Shown here in pieces: positions 28,666-40,640 of a stretch of DNA of 64,000 nt (position 1 is the first letter of the stretch; each line of letters begins with the position of its first letter). Both the position numbers and the translations under genes were made by a program. The notes under the pieces are model-generated. The model had not been told where the DNA came from, ran no database searches, and saw nothing but the letters and a program-made list of their open reading frames with translations. This stretch comes from Geotrypetes seraphini (taxonomy: Eukaryota; Chordata; Amphibia; Gymnophiona; Dermophiidae). The stretch lies in NCBI RefSeq assembly GCF_902459505.1, contig NC_047091.1:152549455-152613454 (forward strand), read 5' to 3'.

Positions 28666-31600
28666 ATGGCATTTCTATTTTTTTTTAGAAACACTGTACC
28701 AATTTCCATTCTCTCCCATAAAGCTGACTTGGAGGGAAGATGGTGCCTGGCTCATATTGTGTTGCACTCATCAGAATTTGTATTACTTAACATATATGCT
28801 CCAGTTCATGATCATCCAGACTTTTTCTGGGAACTTCAAACTACTTTGCTTGACTGTGCCAATCATTCAATAATTATTGGAGGTGACTTCAACCAAAACT
28901 CTAGATCTCATTTTAGATAGATCCTCAACAAGCAAACCCTCTAAATCCAGGTCACACATAGAAGTTCAGAATTTTATGGATAATTTCTCTCTGACAGACC
29001 CATGGAGGCTCTTAAATCCGAAGGGCAAAGACTTCACACTCACTTCTCTCCTCCCCATGCTACATATTCGAGAATAGATTTTTTTCTAATCTCATCTAGA
29101 CTGGCTCAGTCCCTGACTAATGTTGTTATACATCCTATTTCACTTACGGATCACTCCTCCATTTCCCTACATATTTTGATTGACCCAGATCCAAAACAGA
29201 AGACTTCTTCTTGGAGATTAAATAATCAATTATTGAATGACGAGGATATCATTTCTAAAATCAAAAATTTCACATCAGAATTCTTCTAAATTAACTCCAA
29301 AGATCATGAGGTAGCTCCGTCAATTGTATGGGAGGCATATAAGGCGTCTTTACGAGGGGAATTAATCAAACTTTCCTCTTGGAAGAACAAACTATCTTTT
29401 CAAAAAGAGAAATAATTAGAACAATCTATTAAGCAATTGGAGACACAATACAACTGATCCCTCCCCTCACTCAACCATATATTGTCAACTCCTACAACTC
29501 AAATACAAATACAATTCTCTTCTCTCTTATAAAGCTAGACGTGATCTATTTGTTCATGCATCTGGCCATTATATGGGAGACAATGTAATGGGGAAGTCTC
29601 TTGCAAAATACCTTAGAACCAAACAAAAAAATTTTAATAGATCTTCCATCCAGACTGACACTGGACAAACAGAAACGAATCAATCCTTAACATCCCATTT
29701 TGAAAAATTTTATACTAACCTATACAGATCTGAATCCCACTCATCCTCCAACATAGACACTTGCCTAGATCAGATATCTCACCCCCCAACTCCATGATTT
29801 TACAAAACTAGACTTAGAATCTCCGATATCAATAGAGAAAATACAAAATGCCATATCTTCTTTGGCAAATAATAAATCTCCCGGCCCAGACAGAATCGCC
29901 AATGAATTCTATAAAACATTTCGCTCTTTAATGGCTCCCTATCTTCTGTCGTATTATAATTTTGTCCATCAATGTCCAGAAAAACAATATAATTTTGCTG
30001 AAGCTACCATCATAATTTTTCCTAAACCAGATAGGGACCCCACTCTCATAAAAAAATTATAGACCAATATCATTACTCAATCTAGATTATAAGATCATGG
30101 CAAAAATTTTATCCACATGATTAAACAATGCAATAAATTCATTAATTCATAAGGATCAAGTAGGCTTCATTAAACATAGACACATAGGAGATAATCTTAG
30201 ATTATTCCATCATATTAACAATCTAGCAAAGTCCATCTCAGAGCCCGTGGTGGGATTTGCCATCGATGCGGAGAAAGCGTTTGACCATGTCGAGTGGCCT
30301 TTCCTGCTGTGGGTTCTGAGGTGGTTCAATTTTGGTGAGTACTTTATCAAATGGATATAAACTTTATACTGGCACCCTACTTTGAAAATCTTAATTAACA
30401 ATTCATTATCAAAACCCTTTTCTTTATCTAGAGCAGTGGTTCCCAAACCTGTCCTGGGGGACCCCCAGCCAGTCAGGTTTTCCAGATATCCATAATGAAT
30501 ATGCATGAGAGAGATTTGCATACCTGTCACTTCCATTATATGCAAATCTCTCTCATGCATATTCATTAGGGATATCTGGAAAACCTGACTGGCTGGGGGT
30601 CCCCCAAGACAGGTTTGGGAACTACTGATCTAGAGGCACCCTCCAGGGATGCCCCCTTTCACCATTATTATTCAACCTTGCTTTAGAACCTTTTTTATTA
30701 TCCATACGACAATGCCCCCAGATACAAGGTATTCACATAGGCTCCAGACAAATCAAACTAGCCGTATATGCGGATGATGTCCTTTTCATACGCAATCACC
30801 TTCTTTCCATACCAGCTTTCATTGAACAAGTTAACGCCTATTCTGCTCTTTCAGATTACTCAGTCAACTGGGAAAAGACAGAGATATTCCCTCTGAATGA
30901 CTCCGTTTTCTCATCAGATGTAGCTCAGTTTAAATTCTCCTGGTCTTCTAAAGCTATCAAATATTTGTGTATTCTAATTCATAAAGTCATAATTCACACA
31001 TTATGGACTTGAATATATCTAGAATCAAAAATTTAGCCAACCATTCGACTACCAGATGGTCCCCTTTATATCTCCCATGGTGGGGTAGAATATCATCGAT
31101 CAAAATGACATTAGCCCCTCAAATTACATACATATTATCTATGCTACCTTCCTTTGCCCCTCCTCGGTTTATCATTGGTTAAACAAAAAGCTATCTGACT
31201 TTATTTGGAATAATAAAAAACGGAGAATCTCCCTCATCAAATTGAGGGCCTCCAAGAGAAATAGAGGAGTGAACCTACCTGATTTTCATTTTTATCATAT
31301 GGCCTCTCTTGTTAAATATGGGGCATATTGGACACAAGATTCTATTCAATCTGAATCACCTACTTGGTTGGAAATTGAGAAATTTCTGATACGGTCCCTC
31401 ATCACTATGTATATTCCCAAAAAGCTCAAAAACTTTACGCACTTGAGTGCAACACAGCAGGCTCTTCGTTTTTTGAACAAGTCAGTTGATGTATCGATGT
31501 ATAATCTACCCTCTACGTCTCTTTGGAGTAACCCAGCTATTAAATATAAGAATAAGCCGTACCTTTGGAAAAAATGGCAAAAAGCAGGACTTTGGAGAAT

Positions 31601-32641
31601 ACAATAGCTATTTTCTGCAGATACTTTGCTATCTTTTACAACAATAAGTAAACAATTTCCTGGATTCCAACATCATTATTCACAATGGAATACTTTGACT
31701 TCTTCTATAAATAACATTGACCTGAATTTTTGTATTATAGATTCTTCTTCTACCATCGAAAAATAGTGTGATTTGGCCATTTCATAAGGGAAAGCTGTCT
31801 CCTTCATATATCATATTCTGAGAGATTCTCATTACAAATTGACTGTGGATTTTATACAACAGTGGATGAAAGTACTCTCATCTACAGATTTTAATGTGGA
31901 TTGGGTCAGATTTTGGTCAAAAACTAACCGCCCCTCATTGTCCTCAAGGAACTCAAAATCTCTATACTTTTAAATGTGGCATGCCAATTGGACCCCATTT
32001 CGCATGTGGAAAGCAAAATTGAGACCTAATCCTACTTGTTGGCACTGCAATAATGATGAGGGCAATTTAGCCCATAAGCTCTTCCACTGTGATAAGGTTA
32101 AACCTTTCTGGATTCAAATTTGGAAAACCATTAAGGATATTACCAAATATTCTGCTGATATATCCATTGATGTTATAGTTCTCTGCTCACAACACCCCTG
32201 TTTTAGTGCTCTAGATTGTCCTCCTAAACTGATAGATTTCCTGTTAGCCATTGGTATTTTGCAAGTTCTAAAAAATTGGAAATCAGCACAATTGTTGAAT
32301 TACATGTTTTGGTGAAACTCCATATGTCTATATAAAAAATTTGAACAGGCGGTTAAGGACAAAGGTAATAGCCTCCCATCGAATTCTCATCTTCGTTCAC
32401 CTTGGTTATATCTAGATTACTATGTAAAGGAAAAACTCATTTCTTCTTCTTCAATTTTGGATATTTGATTTATCTTCTTTCCTCCTGTTTTTTCTATGGA
32501 TCCTTTAAAGTACATGTTTTGATGCTGATGACTTGAAACATGTTGGAGAGATACTTATAATGTTTGATTCTGTCGAATTGTATCGGTGATACTTTGAATG
32601 GTTTATATGTTTATTCAAAATTTATACTTAAAAAAATATTT
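28666..32641 (+). pseudogene. L1 ORF2 remainder and 3' end, degraded
   Basis: Recognisable blocks in order: IIIGGDFNQN (about 28880), SLTDHSSISLHILI, NKSPGPDRIANEFYKTF (about 29865), VGFAIDAEKAFDHVEW (about 30250), the LQGCPLSPLLFNL-like and YADD boxes around 30640-30790, and a C-terminal CWHCNNDEGNLAHKLFHCDKVKPFWIQIW (32040-32115). Several stops and frame changes are present. A MITE splits it at 30434-30627. The 3' UTR ends in short A runs near 32630. Confidence 0.75.
30434..30627. mobile_element. hAT-type palindromic MITE, 'cagtggttccca' family (194 bp)
   Basis: Ends cagtggttcccaaacctgtc and inverted complement; 8-bp duplications atctagag at 30426-30433 and 30628-30635. It interrupts L1 ORF2 between the AEKAFDHVEW block and the QGCP block. 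Confidence 0.9.
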
Positions 32642-32654
32642 ATATAGCATATCT

Positions 32655-33040
32655 ATAGCCACATTGAGTCATTTGTGTTGGACATGTACTGCTAGCTAGT
32701 CAACAATTATTATTTTGGGTGGGGGGAGTACCTAGTAAGATTTGTCAAATATTGCATTTACATTTCCCATCTCTCCCACAACTCTTTATCTTATGATTAT
32801 TCTGCTATCACCCAGAAGCCCTCTAAAATGGAATGAACACTTTTACATTATACGTTTCTTCTAACACTGAAAGTTATTCTAATGCAATGAAACAACGCCA
32901 TCTGCCACAAAATGGCTTAATCTATTATATGTATGCTACAATGGTATTGGAACATTATAGGGTTGGCTGGACCCAACCACACAGATGGAAGAAATTCCAG
33001 AAGATATTGGAACCAGTGAGGGCTACAAAATCAGACTCCA
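32655..33040. other. Intergenic sequence between ATP6V0A2 and DNAH10
   Basis: No repeat border or gene recognised beyond the L1 flank. Confidence 0.4.
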
Positions 33041-34110
33041 AAATTCTATAAGTGCACCTAGAGTTAGGTGCTTATGTCAGTGTGTCTCTCTGATACAGGT
33101 TCCTAACTTAATTAATAGGATTAATCAGTGTTGATAATGGGCACTCATTGGAGTTAATTGAAAGTCTTGGTAAGTGTGATTCTATAACACATAGGCACCT
33201 AGTTAAACATGGGTGTGGTTAGGGGGGGCGGGTCATGGGTGTGTTTGAGTCACTTATTTTTGAATTAGGAGCCATTGGGTGCCTAAGGTTTAGGTAAGTG
33301 TCTCGCAAACTTTCTCGAGCCGGAACACACTAAAGGTAGTGGCCATGGCTTGAGGCACCCAGAAGTGCGTGGACTTCGCTGTGATGATGCATGTGCAGAG
33401 GCCCTCTAGATGGACCCATAGAAGCCAGTAGGGGGTGCCAGCAGGGAAGAGAGCCGGAAAGGAGAGGCACTGGTGCCAGCTGATTGCCTACAGCAGTGTT
33501 TCTCAACTATTCCAAGCTAAGTACCCTCTAAGTTTAACAAATATCAACCGAGTACCCCAACCACAGACCTCCCTAGGCCCACCCAAGCTCTGCCCCAGAT
33601 CCCATCCCCTTTACTAATTATAATGCAATATACACAGCGGACATAAATTCTCAAAACTGACACATTTCAATCACTATATTGAAAATAAAATCATTTTACT
33701 TACTGGTGATCCTCTGCAGGCTGCTGTAATTAGCTTTAAAGGTGAGACTGGGAGGCCAGGAGGAAGCCGGAGAATGCTAGAGAGAAGGGGGAAACATGCA
33801 GGCCTTTGGTGAATTGGGCAGCACTGGCGATGTACCATGTAGGGAAGTCAGCTGCCTCTCTTCCTCCTCAGTGTGCCGCGGCACACTTGGAATCTCAGGA
33901 GGCACACTAGTGTGCCTCAGCACACAGTTTGAGATACGCATTTAAGCTGAGAAAACCCTGGCATAAAAAGGGTGTATCTAAATGTTAGAATGCTTAGGCA
34001 GTGCTAAAGCATGATTTTATATTGGGTGCCTAATCTTTATAGGATCACACTTAGTGCTGCACTAGTCAGTGCTGATTTTTTAGGTGACATACAGTATATA
34101 GAATCAGGCC
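33040..34110. mobile_element. Foldback repeat with a nested hAT-like element
   Basis: Outer ends carry aaaattctataagtgcaccta and, inverted, tatagaatcaggcctag; taggcacc-type words recur between them. A second unit at about 33300-33940 has partially inverted ends (tgtctcgcaaact... and ...agtttgagatacgc) and a phrase cagtgtttctcaac typical of hAT ends. Exact duplications were not found. Confidence 0.5.
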
Positions 34111-34394
34111 TAGAGTGTGCAACTGGATTTTGAACTGTTAATCCTATGCTATGTCAGAGATTCATTGCTTGATTCTCCCAGGGAGTTAAAGTACGTAAAT
34201 ATCCTGGTTTGATTAAGGAACTCAATAAATCCAGGCTTACTGGACTAACATCTGGGGTGGAGGAAAATATACAAAATAATTGTTATATAAAAAGTATATT
34301 TGATAGTTTAGTACTGTCCACAATCTTTGAACAACATGTTGCAACTTAGTGCTAAATTACCAATAAATCTATATAAAAAAAAAAAAAGCAGGAT

Positions 34395-34980
34395 TTAAGG
34401 TACACTTCCTCCTCTGAATCCGCGGATTCGGTTATTTGCAATTTTTTTTTTTTTTTTTAACAATTTTAATTTTTTTGGCTATTTTTAAGCCCTCTTACAG
34501 CCTCCGGAACCTTACCTGGTGGTCTAGCGGGCTTTCAGGGCAGGAGCGATCTTCCTACGCTCCTGCCCCGTGCTGATTGCTCATAGCAAATGGCTGCTTT
34601 GAGCTGGGAGTGAGACAGGAGCATAGGAAGATTGCTCCTGCCCCGAAAGCCCGCTAGACCACCAGGTAAGGTTCCGGGGCTATAAGAGGGCTTAAGTGCT
34701 AACATACCTAACGTGAGAAAAAGAGGCTCACTGCAAAACACATGCGATATGTGGGCAGTGTGGCCAAACAGGATGCAAGATTGGAGGGGGCTTTTAAAAA
34801 TGTGTCTATTACCTTCCCTGCTTGGCTGCAACACAGGGATGCCAGGGGGAAGCGGGGGGTTGGGTCAGAACTGGCTCGAATATTATTTGCATTTTTTTAA
34901 TATTCGCAGGCCAACTCTGCCCCTAACCCCCGTGGATACGGAGGGAGAAGTGTACTATTCATGGATACATAAAAGTCCCC
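34395..34980. mobile_element. Foldback DNA element
   Basis: Arms agcctccggaaccttacctggtgg (about 34500) and its inverted partner (about 34660), continuing through gctttcagggcaggagcgatcttcctacgctcctgcccc, form a long palindrome. Outer ends gtacacttcctcctctgaatccg and, inverted, cggagggagaagtgtac match. A T18 run lies at 34442-34459. Confidence 0.55.
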
Positions 34981-34984
34981 AGGG

Positions 34985-36547
34985 TTAGTGATTGCTTGGA
35001 GTCTGCTTAGAAATCTTCACTTTAAATGATGCAAGACAAACAGATGAAAAGGAATGAGAACAAACAGGCACACAATGGTAATTTGGCAATTAGTCTTTAT
35101 TTTAAAAAATATCTGAAAGGGAAAAAAACATTTCAAGGCTTTTACTGCATTGCTGTCAGCTATAATACCAATACCATTATTTACATTCAGATATAAAAAT
35201 AGATACAAAAGACCCATTTCAAATAATATTTAGTCCAGTATTAAAATATTAGTTCCTTAACAAGACACATGTTGGTTATTTCTCTAAGATTATTTTGTAT
35301 CTTATACAAATTTAGGGCCCTTTTACTAAATTGTATTAATCATTAACACGCAGTTTACTATGAGGTAACTGCTAGTGCAGACTAGAGCCATGTTAAGAGG
35401 CTTTGCGGTAATTTAGCAGTTACTGCACAGTAAACCACATAAAGTGCTTTTTTGTGTCAGGGAGTAGAGAATGACACGATGAAAAAATTCATCACCATGC
35501 CCATCCCCGCGGATAACCGCAGGAAACCATCCCCATGTCATTCTTTAAGTAGAGAGGGAAGAATCAGAGTATGAATGGGCACAGCCACTGACACTCAAGC
35601 CTTGCATTAAAGAATGCTGGTGTAGGATGGAGGTTGCGATAGACTCTAAAGGATTACATGGGATGATTTCCTGCAGTTATCCACGGGGACGGTGATGAAT
35701 TCTGTCACTGTGTCATTCTCTATAAGGGAGCATGTCATAGGTGTACAGTAGACACAGAAAATGTTTGGCAATTAATACACTGCACTTGTTGCATGCTAAA
35801 GATGGTATTAATGCAGGACTTACCACCTCCTAAACAGGAGGTGCTACGTGCTTCCATGTTAACCATGTTCTTGTAAATGATAAAAGCACAACCTGCAATG
35901 GAAAATACTGGGAATGCCCCCAATAGGTACCATGTTAAATTTGCAGTTACTGTGTGATAAAGCTCTGCATTAAGCTGTGTTAATGGCAGACTTTACACAG
36001 TTCAGTAAAATGCTCCATAGGAGTGTCAACGAACTGAAGAGAAAAAAAAAACAAAAACATGGCGCAAACCAAAAATATCAGTCTCATGGTAAAGATGTCA
36101 CAAAGAAGTAAAGAATTCTTTAAGGAATCACACAATGGCTTTATCACTTGTTCTCACAGACGCAAGTTAGTAGATTCAAAATCAGGTGTTAAGATTGCAA
36201 GTTGAGATGTCACAGTGTTTGAAAATAATTTAAAAAGAAGGGTACCCAGTTTGCTGGAAAGAATTTACCAATTGTCAAAATAGGCAAAAATAAATATTTT
36301 ATTTCTAATCCCAACTTACTGATCCATTCTGATTTTGTGTACAATAACTTTTCTGTGCTGTGTATGTGGAAAAGAGAATTAAGGTATATAAAAATGTATA
36401 ATTATTTTTTTAATGGGAATGCACACTACAAAATTATCTGGCTGCATTATAACAATGCATGAAAAACAGCCTCTTGATGCCACACAGTACATCAGTAAGA
36501 CCTTGTCACATGATTTCATCTCATACAGTGCTGAAGAATGAATGTTC
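34985..36547 (-). other. ATP6V0A2: Presumed ATP6V0A2 3' UTR and downstream sequence
   Basis: It follows the ATP6V0A2 stop codon on the minus strand. Candidate poly(A) signals on that strand include aataaa at about 35094-35099. A MITE-like unit (gggcccttttactaaa) begins near 35317 and a small hAT element lies at 35465-35722. The true transcript end is not determined. Confidence 0.4.
35465..35722. mobile_element. hAT-type MITE, 'tagagaatgacac' family (258 bp)
   Basis: Ends tagagaatgacacgatg and inverted cactgtgtcattctcta. Flanks tcagggag (35457-35464) and taagggag (35723-35730) are a 7/8 match, so somewhat aged. It sits in the presumed ATP6V0A2 3' UTR. Confidence 0.75.
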
Positions 36548-36656
36548 TTAGGGCAGCCAGGTATCATCCTGATCAATATATAGACACATGTGTCTGAAGG
36601 AGAAAGGAGTAAATTTGTATCCTGCACCAGTGTAAAATTTGTTCTGAAATTCCACC
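36548..36656 (-). CDS. ATP6V0A2: ATP6V0A2 last coding exon (V-ATPase a subunit C-terminus)
   Basis: After a ttag acceptor (36658-36657) the first base completes the Trp codon begun in the exon at 38489. It then encodes VEFQNKFYTGAGYKFTPFSF, the near-invariant C-terminal motif of V-ATPase a subunits. A divergent tail RHMCLYIDQDDTWLP precedes the TAA stop (36550-36548). The end of human ATP6V0A2 that I remember (SLLSSKFNNDDSVA) differs in this tail. The motif faces the end of the membrane domain. Confidence 0.9.
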
Positions 36657-37532
36657 CTAATGAAAAAAGGAGAAAAATGGGGATTATCAGATGCCACAAA
36701 CCCTAATAAATGTCATATACTTTACAAATGCTCTTTATTAAGCTACTCGGGATATTCACTTAAGATGAAAATACATATTTTATCCCAGTTTCAAATGCTG
36801 CTATTCTGGATTTTTTTTTTTTTTATCACCTCCTGTGTTTCTCTTGGGATTCCTCTACAAATGGAATTCATCCTACCCCATTCAGTACAGTGTTGACAGG
36901 GTGAAGGACCGAGCAAAACCACAATGGGCTTCTTTCACAGTTTACCTGGTTTATAACCATTTTCCTTCCTTTGGCTCACATCCAGGTGTCCGGCCAAGAG
37001 CCATCTGTCCAAAGATGTGGGCTATAGATCAGTAACTCCCAGATTCTATAAAGGTCACCAAAGGTTGGGCACAAACTTGAGATGTGTTCGCAACTTAATT
37101 GGTTATTGAGCCATTAGCACACAATAATTGAATGATATCAATTATTAATGTTAAGAGTTACACGCTAATCTATAACATTGGGCATTCAAATGCCATAGTA
37201 CACAACTCAAGAGAGGGGCCACCATGGGATGGACATTCCAAACATTTGGGTACAGTATTATAAAATACCGGGGTTAGATACTCAACCTGCAGTTCAGGGT
37301 TTACATCTGGTTTCAACAGTTGGACATTGGAATCAGTGCAACACTATTCTACAAAGGGCATTCAGCTGGGAATGTCCTTTATAGAACAGCACTGAGCATC
37401 AAATTTGGATCACCATTTACTGAATCTGACTATAAATGTCTCAAAAGAAGAGCTACCCTGGGATATTGGTTGGCGCCCTCCCTTTAGTTATCTGTACTAA
37501 TCAGTTTTTGGTAAAAATTTTAAAAATACTAA

Positions 37533-37690
37533 GGGCTCCTTTTACTAAGCTATGATAGCTTTCTTAGCGCACGCTAAACCTGTGCTACGCGGCTAGAACT
37601 AATGCCAGCTCAATGCTGACATTAAGGCCTAGCACGCGCAGCAATTCAGCGCGTGCTATAACTGCTATCGCAGCTTAGTAAAAGGAGCCC
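37533..37690. mobile_element. Palindromic MITE, 'gggctccttttacta' family (158 bp)
   Basis: Begins gggctccttttactaagcta and ends with the inverted tagcagcttagtaaaaggagccc-like sequence. Flanks are ctaa and taaa, one change each from the ttaa seen at 7451. Confidence 0.7.
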
Positions 37691-37694
37691 TAAA

Positions 37695-37950
37695 AGACAT
37701 TTCTTTAGGAAGGCTTTTGGTCTACCAGTACCTGGAGGGGGAAGTACCTTCTGGGCAATGTTCTGTAAGATAGGGATGATTGTGCTCTCCTCTATTTACT
37801 ATTTACTTTGTGTGCCAGTGTTAGACTATCCTATAATTAAATGATGTTCTTTTCTATTTTATTTCTTTTTATTTCATTTTATTATTGTAGACCTCTGTGA
37901 TCCCTGCAGGCAAGGTAGTATGGCAAGTTTAAACAAACAATACTGCTCAT
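37695..37950 (+). mobile_element. L2-like LINE 3' end
   Basis: Ends with ctgcaggcaaggtagtatggcaagtttaaacaaac, a typical L2-like 3' terminus, directly after the MITE. No coding sequence survives. Confidence 0.5.
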
Positions 37951-38142
37951 CTTTTTTTCTGCAAAATTCATATAGATGCCACCCAAGGACACCTACGAGC
38001 TGTCTGCTCATGTTAAATTTCTCTAAACTGTGCAGGCATTTTTACCTAATCATCTTAATAATAAAAATAAAATAAACCTTCCGTAATTTAATGTAAAGCA
38101 AGAATTCACTATTTAAAGTTCCTTCTGCAAATTGTAGATATA

Positions 38143-38430
38143 ACATCTAAGAACATAAGAATTGCCTCTGCCATGTCAGACCAGGGGTCCATTGTGTCCA
38201 GCAGTCCGCTCCCGTGGCGGCTCCCCAGGTCCATGACCTGTAAGTGGTCCTTTACCTAAATTGTTTATTCCCTGTTCATTTAGTACCTGTACCTATACCC
38301 TTCAATCCCCTTCTCCTTCAGGAAGTCATCCAATCCTTTTTTGAAGCCCAATATTGTACTCTGCCCTATCACCTAAATATTATCAAGAACCAGAAACACC
38401 CTAATTACAATCAACCATTTACAAATTAGA
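38143..38430 (-). mobile_element. CR1-like LINE 3' end, minus strand
   Basis: Begins aagaacataagaattgcc...agaccaggggtccat, the reverse of CR1-type tails, and continues with the reverse of the C-terminal coding tail (ggaagtcatccaatcc...). Degraded. Confidence 0.55.
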
Positions 38431-38488
38431 AAATGAATTAAGTAACTTCAAGAGCCTGGGTAAAAGTACTACTTAAAACCCCATTTAC

Positions 38489-38660
38489 CAGTGAAGTCGA
38501 AGCGCATGTAGGAAAGCAGAAAGTCCTTCCATCACCAGAAGAATAAAAACAGTTAAAACAAAAAATAAACTCAGAACTGGAACCAGCAATATAATCCCAT
38601 ATGTTGTGTCCACATGAAGACCAATTCGCAAGACCATTTGCCATAGAACTTCTGAGAGCT
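38489..38660 (-). CDS. ATP6V0A2: ATP6V0A2 penultimate exon (membrane helices)
   Basis: The 172-bp exon runs from a cttttctag acceptor (38662-38661) to a donor tg|gtaaat (38488). It encodes [21 protein letters not shown], a hydrophobic helix ([20 protein letters not shown]) and [16 protein letters not shown]. The conserved Arg in ALRLHW corresponds to the second conserved arginine of the a-subunit proton path. Its first two bases complete Gln with the base left over from the exon at 52844, giving AHAQLSEVLW as in known a subunits. The product is the integral a subunit of the Golgi/endosomal V-ATPase, which lines the proton half-channels. Confidence 0.95.
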
Positions 38661-38684
38661 CTAGAAAAGAAAAGATCATATGAG

Positions 38685-38785
38685 AGCTTATATGAGAGTT
38701 AATCAAGTGTGTATCTTTAAGTTCATGAGTTTAATTGCTACACTTCTTGTAACATTAAAAAATGAATAAAGTTAAAAAAAAAAAG
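38685..38785 (+). mobile_element. Short L1 3' tail
   Basis: Sequence tgagagttaatcaagtgtgt...cttgtaacattaaaaaatgaataaag followed by an A-rich tail; matches the 3' end of the L1 piece at 3050-3551. It lies about 25 bases upstream of an ATP6V0A2 exon acceptor. Confidence 0.65.
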
Positions 38786-39405
38786 AAAAAAGATCAACAT
38801 TGATAAAATGGCTCTTTAAACGTAATCTCATTTTTAAAATATGTATTGTTTAGCTGGCATTAAGGATACTGTGTAACTATTTTGTTTTTATAATCAGAGC
38901 TTCTACTACAGAAAAAAAGGAAATGATTGGATATATATATATATATATATATTTTATTTTTTAGAAAGGATACTGGAATTGTTGTGCCCCAAGACTGAAA
39001 ACTGGCAGCACAGAGAAGCAGAAAAAAAAATCTAAAGATCTGTGAATTATCAACCATCTAAAAAAACATGCCTGGAGCCTTAAACCACCATTGTATAAGA
39101 TTTAAAAGTTTTGTGTCTGCCATCATACCCATAATTTATTCCTATTAAGCAGGGTAGTCTGACACAAGCGCACTCTAAAGCGACAGTCCCATCTGAGGTG
39201 CCACTTGAGCAGGGAATTTACCAAACCCTGCCCTTAATTGCTCAGGAAAAATGACAAATGATGCAAATGTTCCACAAAAATATTGATTTTATTAATTTCC
39301 ACTAGTATTCCACAAATGTAACTTCTCTGCAATAGTAACCGACCTGAAGAATAACTTCACCGCTAGTGTAGTGTCGCCGAAAATGTAAATGTAGCTATGC
39401 CAAAA
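38786..39405. other. ATP6V0A2 intron
   Basis: Plain AT-rich sequence with a TA run at 38932-38952 and an A-run at 39401-39423. No other feature. Confidence 0.45.
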
Positions 39406-39409
39406 AAAA

Positions 39410-39530
39410 AAAAAAAAAAAAAATGTGTAACTTCGCTGTAATGTACAGTCTCTTCATCTGTTAACCGCATAGAACTTCCATGGTAATGCGGTATACAAGA
39501 ATAAAGTTATTATTATTATTATTTTAGCCC
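39410..39530 (+). mobile_element. L2-like 3' tail
   Basis: Reads aacttcgctgtaatgtacag...ttaaccgcatagaacttccatggtaatgcggtatacaagaataaag and ends in (tta)n at about 39507-39523. Similar tails lie near 52000 and 55600. Confidence 0.6.
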
Positions 39531-40640
39531 GTTACATTAACGGATGCTAGAGTAGATATCTATTTTGGGGTGTTTTTTTTCTTTGTCTCTTTCTCCTTGG
39601 ACGCTGTCTGTCTGTCATTCTTTCTGTCTGTGTCTCTCCCTGGCCCCCTGTCTATCTTTCTTTCTGTCTCTTGTTTCCCAGGCCCCCTGTATTTCTCTGT
39701 TGTGCCATGCCTGCCTGTCCCTCAGTGGCCCCCTTCCTATGTCCATAGTGTCCCATCCTAAGCACCCCAGTTCTTCCTTCCCATGTCCTTAGTACCTCTT
39801 CCTACGTCCTTAGTGCCCCCAGTGCCTCCTTCCCATATCCTAAGTGTCCCCAGTGCCTCCGTCCTGTGGCCATAGTACCCCCAGTGCCTCCTTCCCATGT
39901 CCTTAATGCCCCCAGTGCATCCGTCCTGTGTCCTTAGTGCCCCCAGTGCCTCCTTCCCGTGTCCTTAGTGCCCCCAGTGCCTCCTTCCCGTGTCCTTAGT
40001 GCCCCCAGTACCTCTGTCCTGTGTCCTTAGTGCCCCCAGTGCCCCTTCCTATGTCCTTAGTGCCCCCCAGTGCCTCCTTCCTATGTCCCCCTCACTGCCT
40101 TCCAGACTTTGATCCAACTCCACCCCCGAAGCCAGCCTGCCTGCCTGCCTCCCTCCCATCCCCCTGTGTAGTAGACCCAATGAGCAGCATCTTTAAATTT
40201 CTATCCCTCATCCATTCCCCCTGTACAGTAGAACTCGGCATTTTTATTTACCTCCCTCCCATCCCCCCCTGTGCAGTAGAACCGGTGATCAGCCTGTTTC
40301 CATCTTCCCTCCCCCGCCACCGTGCAGCCGACTCCATTGACCCTCCCATCAGCCCCTCCCACAGCGAGATGACCTCGGCGTTTCGTTTTGGTTTCGGCTC
40401 CGGGTACGTTTGTCAGCTGCGCCTCTGCCCGGGTTGGGGGGGGAGAGAAAGGGGGGAGGGGGACCTGAGGATCGGCGCTGTCTCCAACCCGCCGCAGAGC
40501 CTGCAGCCGCCGCCAGCCGCCTCGGGGGATTCGCGCGCATGCGCACTCCTACCTGCGGTGCCCTACAGCGCACGGAAAACGGGAGCACGCAGGTGGGAGT
40601 GCGCATGCGCGCGTAGGGCTTTATTATATTAGATATTTGC
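39530..40640. repeat. C-rich element with 31-bp minisatellite
   Basis: Between ttagcccgttacattaacgg and gtagggctttattatatta is a pyrimidine-rich block. From about 39760 to 40085 a 31-bp unit (tccttcccgtgtccttagtg...) repeats about ten times with drift; adjacent exact units start at 39951 and 39982. The right part has CpG-rich arms with gcgcatgcgc near 40537 and 40605. Long open frames here are by-products of the repeat. Probably a non-autonomous DNA element; the superfamily is not determined. Confidence 0.6.

Larger units (their letters stand above)
15819..32641 (+). mobile_element. Degraded full-length L1 carrying three nested insertions
   Basis: Pieces in order: 15819-about 15985 (5' UTR-like, starting gggggcagagcctggcaagc), about 21700-23040 (ORF1 and start of ORF2) and 28666-32641 (rest of ORF2 and 3' end). 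Flanks are atatagcacatct (15806-15818) and atatagcatatct (32642-32654), a 12/13 match that looks like an aged target duplication. Removing the CR1, the DIRS and the MITE leaves about 5.3 kb, the normal length of an L1. The assignment of the first 170 bases to this L1 is inference from those flanks. Confidence 0.65.
36657..38488 (-). other. ATP6V0A2 last intron, filled with small repeats
   Basis: Contains a gattctataaa-type foldback at about 37030-37440, a MITE (37533-37690), an L2-like 3' end (about 37695-37950) and a CR1-like 3' end (about 38143-38430); the remainder is plain AT-rich sequence. Confidence 0.55.

Noticed and set aside
36379-36699. 106-codon frame in the ATP6V0A2 last-exon region
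   Set aside because: It reads the exon in the wrong frame; the correct frame gives VEFQNKFY and a stop at 36548.
40021-40632. 203-codon proline/serine-rich open frame
   Set aside because: It spans the 31-bp minisatellite and CpG arms; the repeat is not a multiple of three and the peptide has no conserved pattern.
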